The notes beneath the pieces were generated by a model. The model saw nothing but the letters and a program-made list of their open reading frames with translations. It was not told the DNA's origin and ran no database searches. A DNA stretch of 64,000 nt from assembly GCA_934045075.1 (NCBI GenBank), contig OW203734.1:15436016-15500015 (forward strand), written 5' to 3'. Origin of the DNA: Yponomeuta sedellus. Lineage: Eukaryota; Arthropoda; Insecta; Lepidoptera; Yponomeutidae. This document shows positions 31,735 to 40,751 of the stretch, in pieces (position 1 is the stretch's first letter; the number at the start of each line of letters is the position of its first letter). The position numbers were made by a program, and so were the translations under genes.

Positions 31735-31998
31735 AATGAACACGCTGGCAACATTGTCACGCTGCACTGCCAAAGAGACCCTTTGTCCCAGATACGCACC
31801 GGAGCGGCAGTCAAGCCCATGGTCCCTCAAGCAGTGACCCAGCACCCTAACAAGGATCTTGGACTGAGTCCCCCAAACCCCCATTGTCTCTACCGCAAAT
31901 AGAACAAAAATATAATTAGCTATAAGGGCTCCATACTTTTGACACTTGAGTACATGAAGTGTAATAGTGTCAGATTGTGTGCCAGTATTTGAGAGCAA
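31735..31998 (-). pseudogene. LINE pol C-terminal fragment
   Basis: The frame reads DTITLHVLKCQKYGALI, FAVETMGVWGTQSK, and GAYLGQRVSLAVQRDNVASV. The VETxGxWG and QRxSxAVQRGNxASV motifs are typical of the C-terminal region of some non-LTR retrotransposon polyproteins. The frame then runs straight into the inverted repeat at 31731-31666, where homology stops. No catalytic domain is present. Confidence 0.55.
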
Positions 31999-32585
31999 AA
32001 GAAATAGAAGAAGAAGTCAGTTGGGAACGCTACCCGACCCAATAATAATTCATAAGTAAGCAGTCATTAAGGTCGTCCTCTGATTAATGGAGATTGATGC
32101 GAGCACACAAGCAGAATACACTTTATTTTATTTTTCGTTTGATTCACTTTAAAGAAATGTTTACTTCGCTATCATTCAACGTCGCTTGGAGACGTTTATT
32201 TTTTCTTACTCCTCTCTAATGATGAGAAATACGAGAAGACTTTTGTTCGTACCTATATTTAAAGGAAAGTTGTTCTTAAGGCCGATTCAATTTTATTTTA
32301 TTAATGTGATGGGAGACTCACATCAAAGAAGCAATTTCATAAAAACACGCCACGCGCATTGCAAGGTTCTGTAGAAGGAAAGGAATTTATATACAGACCA
32401 AATCTGTTTTCACAAGAATAAACGAGTTTTTTCGTTAGTTTCTTTTCCACATATTCTTTTAATTGAGAAACTAACCGCTTTGACGTTCATTTAGTAAATA
32501 TTTTGTTTTTATAGTGATTATTTTTGTCTTTGACTTTGACTTTTAACTTGTTGGTTTAATACTCGTTAGCTAAAATAAGTATGAG

Positions 32586-32925
32586 AAGCGCTCGTGGCCT
32601 AGACGAACCGAGTGATTGTAATCAATCACTTGGATGGGTGAGCGTCCCGTGACTACCGCTAGTGGCATTTTTCCGAGCGCTTCCGTGCTTCGCAAGGCAC
32701 GTTAAGCCGTTGTTGCCGGCTGCCATATAATGGCAGTCGTTAAGCGATGTCAGAGGCCTTATGGGCGGCTTGATAACTTCTGACAGTAAGGCCCGCCACT
32801 GTCTTACAATCCTCCACCAACCCGGATTTGGCCTCCGTGGTGGAGTATGGCCTAACCTTCCTGCGGTGCAGGAAGAGACCCGTGCCCCAGCAGTGGGGAC
32901 ATACAAGGGTTTATAACGATAACGA
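32586..32925 (+). repeat. 5S-rRNA-derived SINE (family C)
   Basis: Head gcgctcgtggcctagacgaa, then a deletion from the AAGCAAC motif to the ggatgggtgagcgtcccgtg segment, full body, and tail ttataacgataacgag (GATAAC repeats). Confidence 0.8.
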
Positions 32926-32999
32926 GCTAAAATATGTACTACTGCCCCGAATTTTTCACGTTTCTACAATCAATTGGTTAGCCGGGAGAGTGGGAACAC

Positions 33000-33388
33000 G
33001 CCCCACTCTGGCTATTTTTTTCCATTTTATAACTCAATATTTCTCAAACGAACTTTCGACTGCCCTTACGTACCTCACACTACGGTGTAGGCGAGAAAAA
33101 GATTGCACCACTAATTTAGGTGTAGGGGAGGTACCACAGATATCTCGATCAATGCTCTGAAGGAGGTACACTATTATATGTTTAATTTAGGACTAAATTA
33201 AAATAATATTGTACCTCGCATTGTCAGCGCGATATGTCCGTGCAAAATTTCGTCTTTCTTGCATTTACAGTCTTTATCACTGTCTCTTAGGCTTACTCAA
33301 GATGTTTGATGTCCTTCGCCTTTAGCGAGTGGTATTACCTACTACAACAACTCCAAAAATCTACGTAACTTAGAAAATAAAGGCATTG
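33000..33388. other. Intergenic sequence, nothing recognised
   Basis: No repeat family or coding signature identified. Confidence 0.4.
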
Positions 33389-33389
33389 G

Positions 33390-33455
33390 TACATGCCGTG
33401 ATTTGAACCCATGAACTCCCAAGTGCGAGGCGTCCAACTTACGCTACCGCATCTC
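33390..33455 (-). repeat. tRNA-like fragment of another SINE
   Basis: The minus strand has GATGCGGTAGCGTAAGTTGG (A-box-like) and CATGGGTTCAAATCACGGCA (B-box-like) at a SINE-like spacing. Single copy in the window. Confidence 0.45.
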
Positions 33456-33471
33456 TTAACCAAATTAATAA

Positions 33472-34280
33472 CTAGCTGGCGCCCGCGACTTCGTCTGCTT
33501 AGAATTAGTATTTCGAGTTGCTTATTTTAGCGTGGCGAAGAAAAAAACTAACAATATGACATTAAAATTATCACATAAATATTTTTTGGATCGCATTTGA
33601 AAAATATGACACATTATCTTTATAGGCTACAGCCTATGTGTTATTCTGATGTAGGTATAAGCTATATTATTGTCATGTTGCATTAAAATTCATTCAGTGG
33701 TTTTTACGTGAAAGAGTTACAAACATCTAGGCGTGATCGTTGCAAAGACGAACCGCTTTATAAGACCGTTTTGTGTTCCGCGACGATAGGACCGTTTTAC
33801 GTTTCATTCTAAAGCAGTGCCAGCGACTCTAAAGCAGTGCCAGCGTTTGTTCGTCGCGAGACCAGTCCTTAGATTGACGCGGATATGTCCTTTAGTGCTA
33901 TATTAATAGAGTCTAGAACGTAATGAGATCATTGCGACGTCGTCGTCGGCTTCTTGCTCGTTCCGTTCGTTTTGGTCTGTGATACAATAAAGTAATCTTT
34001 ATGTCTATGAGTATACAGTCGAATATCGTGTAAAACAACTTATTTTTTCCGATGTTTCGTGATTTCGTCTCGTTCGCACTCGTTTGACCGTCCTCTGCGC
34101 CTTGCTCATTCGCATACAATGAAACCAGTTGCGAACGAGGACCGTTTCGAGGACCTGTTTTCGTTCCAGAAAAAACGGTTGCGTTTCGTCGTCGAAAAAT
34201 CGGACAACGACCCACTCCTACAAACATCCATCCATCTACTTATACTTACAAACTTTCTTTTATAATGTTATTAGAAAGGA
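33472..34280 (-). mobile_element. Non-autonomous Helitron carrying a nested hAT element
   Basis: The minus strand ends GAAGTCGCGGGCGCCAGCTAG at 33472, before T. It begins TCCTTTCTAATAACATTATA at 34280, after A. Removing the nested 33728-34220 element and one 8 bp duplicate leaves a Helitron body of about 308 bp. Confidence 0.75.
33728..34220. mobile_element. Non-autonomous hAT-like element with 8 bp target duplication
   Basis: Ends TAGGCGTGATCGTTG and the complement of TAGGAGTGGGTCGTTG. CAAACATC is duplicated exactly on both sides (33720-33727 and 34221-34228). An 8 bp duplication and TAGG-type ends fit hAT. The interior holds a direct repeat of ctaaagcagtgccagcg. It is CG-rich for this genome and encodes nothing recognisable; the overlapping 104- and 74-codon frames look like chance. 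Confidence 0.8.
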
Positions 34281-34744
34281 TTTTAAAGTGAGATGTCTCG
34301 TGAGTCCCGTAAACCGTCGTAACGCAGCATACAGTAAAGTTGAGGGCAATTAAATATTCAACGGAAGTAAAGCAAGTTCACAATAATTAGTCGAAATCAC
34401 CATAGCGCGCAGGTGTGCTCTGACCTGTCGAAACTAACATTATCTAACAGAGAGACTGGGGCAATCCAGTTTAAACTGCTTTATGCCACTTCACATTACT
34501 ACGTGAACCTCTAGGTGTGACTTGGAATATTGTACTGTATAGTAAATCAGCCAAATTTAACACCGTCGCATGTTACGTTTCAGTGTCGTGAAAGCAAAGG
34601 TTAACGGTTTTTTAAATGGAAGTGGCTTACACATCGTCCCCTTAATAGTAAATGACCTCACGTTTCGTGTGGAATTTGAAGTGTCAAACGCGTGTTGACC
34701 AAAATGAGGTTATAACCTCTTTTTAAGGGAGTATTATCTGAGTA

Positions 34745-34845
34745 TTTTGTCAGGATCGTGGCTAATGGGAGTCTTTAGTCTCTGACTACCCCTACCCTGG
34801 GATACAGGCTTGAGTTTACATTATGTTTTATTTTATTATATGGCA
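34745..34845 (+). repeat. RTE-type LINE 3' UTR fragment (family E)
   Basis: ttgtcaggatcgtggctaat, tctctgactacccctaccct and gggatacaggcttgag match family E; the end is ATTTT-rich. Confidence 0.5.
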
Positions 34846-34854
34846 TCCTATGTA

Positions 34855-35160
34855 AGAAGAAGAAGAAAAACATTTATTATAGAAACAGTGCACACGCCAC
34901 AGTAACAAAACAAATTTAAAACATATTACTAAATATGACATTCACAAAAAACAAAAACACAGAAGAAAAACGAAAGGTCACGGCGTGTCCCTGCTGCTAT
35001 AAATGGCAACTGACTCAGCAGTATGCTGATGGACTAGCCTTCAACGCTGATTTTCAGTCAGTGCCAGATTCTACCCCACGAGCGTCACAGACTTCGGTGC
35101 GAACAAGCATGGGCAGTACCATATTGAATAAAATACTTATATGTTGTATACAATAATACC
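34855..35160 (-). repeat. Possible LINE 3' UTR with GAA-rich tail
   Basis: The left edge aagaagaagaagaaaaacat, then ttattatag, reads on the minus strand as an AATAAATG end followed by TTC repeats. No coding remnant. Confidence 0.35.
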
Positions 35161-35465
35161 TATATCAATAGAATACATATTATCTATACAGAATGAAAAA
35201 GATACCTAAATAGTTTTAATTAAATGACAGAGTAAGCTAAAACAATATACAATAAAGTTATACGCAAATGAATAATTAGCTGTAATTATATTGATAAAAA
35301 GATAAATGTAATTACATATAAAATTCGCACACATGTATATACTTTAATAGGAAAAGATTACAAGATATATAGACATATACAATGTTGCACAGCCCTACTA
35401 CGCGATTACAGACCCGTGTCTGTAAGGGTATAGATGCATAATGCGGAGACTTATTTAAAAACAAT

Positions 35466-35880
35466 CTATTCTGGTTTCGTAGTTATCTACACGGACGCCG
35501 GCAACGTATTCGTATTGATGATTCTTTCTCCAAATGGTGCGGAACATCTGCCGGTGTCCCGCAAGGTGGGGTGTTGTCTCCACTTCTCTTTGCAATTTTC
35601 ATTAATAGTATCTCCCACAAGTTATCTTCTTCCTACCACCTTTATGCAGACGATCTTCAATTATATACACAAGCTCCACTGAGCCAACTTCATTCAGCAA
35701 TAAATACTACAAACAGTGACCTTGTGCGTATTCTGGATTGGAGTGTGGCACATGGACTGAAAGTAAATTCCACAAAAACTCAAGTCATAATTATTGGTAG
35801 TCCCCGATTTATCTCCAGAGTTGATGTGAGTTCCTTACCACCTATCCTGTTTGATGGTATACCCATACCGTTCAGTTCAG
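35466..35880 (+). pseudogene. LINE copy B reverse transcriptase, upstream part
   Basis: The frame from 35571 reads LSPLLFAIFINSISH and then YHLYADDLQLYTQA, the active-site region with the YADD catalytic motif. It is preceded in another frame by GFVVIYTDAGNV, so a frameshift or small indel lies near 35560. It ends at PFSSV, where the inserted element begins. The insertion splits a Val codon that is restored exactly at 38314. Confidence 0.75.
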
Positions 35881-36097
35881 TGGTGTAGGCTACTTTGTGT
35901 CGTAAGTACATACGTAAGTACATACGTAAACACATACATAACCTACACTAAAATATATTAATATCTATTTACAAATAATATAAAAACTTAAAATTAACTA
36001 ACATTCCTATAATAAATATTTACATATAACGATATATAATTATGTACATTTATCCTTATGAATATATATGTAGTTCTAATTAGTTTATCTATATTCA

Positions 36098-36512
36098 TGT
36101 AACACAGCGTAGTACTAGTTTGTCGATGCCGACAAACTTCCTATCGATCGATCATCGTCCCAGCACTAGACAAGACTGGTTTTAATACGCCAGCGCAGCC
36201 GGTCCGCGGCCGCGCATCGCGCAACCAGTCGAGATCTCTCTATGACGCAAAGCGCATGCCACTTGCCTACGCGATACTATCTCGACGCTGTACGCTTTTA
36301 CTGTTAAATTGACGCTGTGCTTGTTCTTATATACTGCTACATTTTTCTGCTGCTATCTGACTTTCACCTATGCTTTGTGCTTATATTTCGTGTACCTGTG
36401 AACTTCCTTCCGTGCCTTCTGTAAATTTAGTTAAGTGGTGTTTACGAGTAAATACTGAACTGAGTAAGTCGGACTATTTATTTATTCTCTCTTACACTCA
36501 TAGTCATAACCA
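36098..36512 (+). mobile_element. Candidate Gypsy LTR and primer-binding site
   Basis: The stretch begins tgtaacacagcgtagtacta, and tggtgaccgcgc at 36513 resembles the TGGTGACC-type primer-binding site of insect Gypsy elements. The exact LTR edges are uncertain, and the start could equally be 35884. No second LTR is seen. Confidence 0.4.
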
Positions 36513-36532
36513 TACTGGTGACCGCGCATTTG

Positions 36533-36957
36533 AATAGAAAAACACGAAGGTACGAGCGAAACAAGTAAGCAGCCAACGCCCAATAGTGATGGGAAAGAGT
36601 CGACAAAAGATGTCGATGTTTTAAAAGTCGGCGCTCTGGCGGACTTAGCCGATCGTATCCACGAGCTGGCCTCACCATCGCTGTCCACCAACCCCGGTTC
36701 CGCGCTGGATGCTCTTTCGAGGGAAGTTGCGGAACTTCGGAAGCAGTTCCAGAAGCTCACATCCCAGGGGAACGGCACATCCCGCTCGCGATCTTCAAGA
36801 TCACCACACCGCAGATCAACCTCCAGGTCGAAGCGCTCGCAGTCAAACTACCGCAAGTATCCGCTTTGCTGGTACCACAGTAAGTTTGCAGAGAAGGCGA
36901 ACAGATGCATTGCTCCCTGTGATTACAAAGCGGGAAATGGCAAGGGCGGTCGATAAT
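36533..36957 (+). pseudogene. Gypsy-type Gag C-terminal part
   Basis: The open frame ends LCWYHSKFAEKANRCIAPCD followed by YKAGN, the CWYH-x(n)-A-x-x-C-x-x-P-C motif found at the end of Gag in many insect Ty3/Gypsy elements. It follows an R/S-rich stretch (SRSRSSRSPHRRS). The N-terminal Gag is absent and no start codon is apparent. Confidence 0.7.
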
Positions 36958-37186
36958 GGCGACTGCTGACTGCCCAACAACTTCTACTGGTCGCCTGTTC
37001 ATTACGGACCGAGCTTCGAAGGTGCAGTTCCTCGTCGACACTGGAAGCGACATCTGCGTCTTCCCCCGGTCCCTCGTCTATGATTATTTTGACTTAAAGG
37101 TTGATTGCGTTGAAAGCTTAAAACTAGACAAAAAAAAAACATATCACGGCACCAATCCACACGGGACTGCTTCTGAGCTTCAGTGA
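36956..37186 (+). pseudogene. Gypsy-type retropepsin (protease) fragment
   Basis: GRLFITDRASKVQFLVDTGS followed by DICVFPRSLV contains the aspartic protease active site D-T-G-S. It overlaps the end of the gag frame by a base or two in another frame, as expected for gag-pol frameshifting. The frame ends soon after, and reverse transcriptase, RNase H and integrase are all missing. Confidence 0.75.
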
Positions 37187-37189
37187 GGT

Positions 37190-38106
37190 TGTGCGGCACC
37201 TGGGGTGCGATGCCAGATTACCTTCCCGTGTGCCCTTCCGCTTCCGTTCCTACTGATTCATCTTGAACCAGTGGGAAGGGTAAGTAGCAAGGGCCGGTGC
37301 ACCCTGGGCGCTGGTCAGTAACTTCTCTTTATGGGATCTTGCTGGCCAGCGGCGAAAAATCTGGCGGGAGGGGTCGCGTGGGCCCAGTTTCACTTTGTGG
37401 AGCGGGACCCAGGCGACCAACCGAATGAAGGACCGACTGGGGGGGGCGCCGCTGCGCGAAAGCGCGCGCGCCTCGTACCAGTCGGACCAGAGTGGCCGCC
37501 GGGACGCGGAGGGTCGGAGGACCCTCCGCCTCCATCACGGCGGGCCGGAAGGCGCCCTTGCGTGTTCCGAGGGTGCCTTCTGGCACGGAAGGGGCCCGCG
37601 CGGTCGCTCACCGCCTTCTCTTCTTTCAGAGAAGTGCTGGTGGGCGACGTGACGAGCCTCGCGTGTGGTGCGTGTGGGGGCCAACAGGACATTGGCCCCC
37701 ATGCGCCCCAACGAGGAGGTGCGCTGCCCTCTTCTAATCCCATTGGACCACACAACAATGGGTTGGAGGGGGCGGCGCGTTGGGGCATGTGGTGGCCAAG
37801 GGGTTCGCACTTGGCCACTATGCGCTCCAACGAAGAGATGCGGCGTTCCCTCGCCCCGTCGTTCGGTCCGATGAGATGGGGCAGGGGCGCCGCTGAAGGA
37901 GTGCCCGAAAGGGCGCCCGCAGACGGGGTCGCGGAAGTGTGCGTAAGCGTCCCCGTGGCCCCGTCCTTTGCGGTGCGGAGGAACACCCCAGGAGTTTTAT
38001 TCGGTATACCGCCCTTTTCAGGGCGGGGAGTCCGACATAACCACTGTGCTCCCCCGAGCCGGTGGTACCCGTAATTGGGATTTCTCCTGGGTGAAAAAAA
38101 AAAAAA
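37190..38106 (+). mobile_element. GC-rich non-LTR-like insert ending in poly(A)
   Basis: Strongly GC-rich compared with its surroundings. Its end, ggagttttattcggtatacc through ccgagccggtggtacccgta and gtgaaaaaaaaaaaaa, resembles the 3' terminus of R1-clade LINEs of Lepidoptera. Two related segments of about 50 bp (37672-37724 and 37789-37850, both with ATGCGCYCCAACGARGAG) form an imperfect tandem repeat. Overlapping long frames on both strands (247 and 198 codons) are likely a by-product of high GC. Confidence 0.45.
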
Positions 38107-38314
38107 TCGTCACTACTATAGGGAAGAGCGGGTGATCGTGCTCTTCCACTATAAAGGGAAATTTCCCGCCAGGCAGATCGTATGCCTGGGGACGGCCGGT
38201 CCAACTATTGTTAGTCGGACGTTATATTTATGCTATGTCATTGAAACACTTTGCGCGATGCAGGAATATTGGAGTTTGTAGTGCGCGCGCAGAGTTGACA
38301 TATGCTCGCCACAA

Positions 38315-38929
38315 GTGGTAAAAAATCTGGGGATATTGTTCGACACTACCTTATCTTGGGTTCCTCAGTTGGAAATGGTAAGTTGGAAGATGTTTGCATC
38401 CGCAGGTTCACTTAGGCGTCTCAGCAATTTCCTTCCTACGGCTACCAAGGTTGTGTTGGCTCAGTCTCTCCTTTTACCGATTCTCGACTACGCTGACATC
38501 TGCTATCTAGACCTCACAGAGGAGCAACTAAATAAGCTTGAGCGTCTCCAAAACTTTTATATCCGGTTCATATTTGGTTTACGCAAATATGACCATATTT
38601 CTGAATATCGAACTAAACTCAAGTGGCTCCCCATTTGTCTCCGCCGGAATGCTCACATTCTTTCTCTCCTCTATTGCATTCTGTTCAACCCAGCTACCCC
38701 ATCCTACCTCAAAGAGCGTTTCGAGTTTCTCCATTCTTCCCATAACCTGACTCTTTGCTCATCCCAAAACCTTCTCCTCAAAACTCCTCTCCACAGTACA
38801 AAATTGTATGGCTCCTCTTTCACGGTTCAGGCAGTCCATTTATGGAATGATCTGCCCGTGGAAGTGAGAAAAGCAAAGTCCTTGGCTTGTTTTAAGGCAT
38901 TGGTGAAATCCCACTATCTCACTGGATAA
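38315..38929 (+). pseudogene. LINE copy B polymerase C-terminal part
   Basis: 204 codons. VKNLGILFDTTLSWVPQLEM, SLRRLSNFLPTATKVVLAQS and LERLQNFYIRFIFGLRKYDH are the region downstream of the YADD motif. VQAVHLWNDLPVEVRKAKSL, near the end, is the usual CR1/Jockey C-terminal motif. It is closely similar to copy A (45730-46239) but lacks that copy's 11-base insertion. Confidence 0.8.
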
Positions 38930-39319
38930 ACTGGAAAACTGTTGCTTATGTATTTAATTGTATAAGTATTTATTTTTAGGTATTTTTGTATATTATTATT
39001 TAAGTATATGTTTCTTACCTATATGTATTTAATTGTATATGTATTTTTTTTCAGGTATTTAAGTATGTATATTATTATTTTTTAAATATTTGTACCTTAT
39101 ACCGTAGGTAAATTATAAGTAATCATATTCTCGCACTCTTTTGCTGTTTGTCATCAATATAGTTTTGATTTAACTATTTATGTACATGCACCACGTGCCG
39201 ACTATATTCTTCATGCAATCCACTAAATCCAAAGGTTGTCTGGCAGAGATCGCTCTTAGCGATAAGACCGCCAATTGTATAACATTACTTAGATTTAAGA
39301 AACATGGTTGTAATATTTA

Positions 39320-40046
<727 letters not shown>

Positions 40047-40371
40047 GTTTCAGTAAAGACGGAGGTAATGACAGTTTAAAGCAGGAGTTCTTCTCGGACA
40101 ATTAACCGGGTTTAATAAGAGCGTTTTAGTAGAATTGACTTTTGGTGGCAGCCTGATAGAATTTTATCTCTAAAACACGATAAAAAGTCGTTGTTATTGT
40201 TAAGAAAGTTCAGCAAATTTTGCTATTACGCAAGATAGAGAAAAAAAATATAATTAAGTGCAAAAACTAACAATAGCAACAGTAGAATGACATACAATTC
40301 ATCAAGTCAAATCGAAACAATTAAATTGAATATTATCAAAAAAATGTGTGTCCAAGTTGAAAAATAATTAA
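40047..40371. other. Spacer between the array and LINE 1, nothing recognised
   Basis: AT-rich sequence without a coding frame or known repeat. Confidence 0.4.
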
Positions 40372-40689
40372 GATAAAAGATAAAAAACGTTTATTGCCAT
40401 TATAAAAAGTACATCATATAGGTACAGACCCCCACACTAGGCTGTGCCTGTCCCGTGGGGGATGGAAGTAATTATTAACCATTTATATATGTACGGCTAC
40501 AGAGTTTTATGACAATTAAATTTTATCTTATGAGCTAAATGAAAATTAAATAAATCAAAAAGGTATGCAAGTACTAAGAAAAATCTATGAGGATCAATAA
40601 CACAACTTCAAATAATTTATATACCTACTCACAAACAGAAAAAAGTTAATAGTTTGCGATATATTATATATCTATGTGTGTGGTGTTTA

Positions 40690-40720
<31 letters not shown>

Positions 40721-40751
40721 GTGTGTGCAATTTTCAGAGAGTACTCAACTG

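Larger units (their letters stand above)
35884..38313. mobile_element. Composite insert: LTR retrotransposon remnant plus GC-rich element
   Basis: It begins TGTAGGCTAC and ends CTCGCCACA, and is flanked by AGTGG on both sides (35879-35883 and 38314-38318), as for an LTR element insertion. It contains a Ty3/Gypsy-like gag/protease part to about 37186, a GC-rich part to the poly(A) at 38093-38106, and about 200 bp of unknown sequence. The two ends do not look like matching LTRs, so the element is rearranged. Confidence 0.65.

Noticed and set aside
33913..34353. Overlapping frames of 74-104 codons with R-rich ends
   Set aside because: They lie inside or across the edge of the nested hAT-like element and have no recognisable domain.
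37331..38074. 247-codon plus-strand and 198-codon minus-strand frames
   Set aside because: Both strands are open over a GC-rich island with no domain or signature; better explained by composition.
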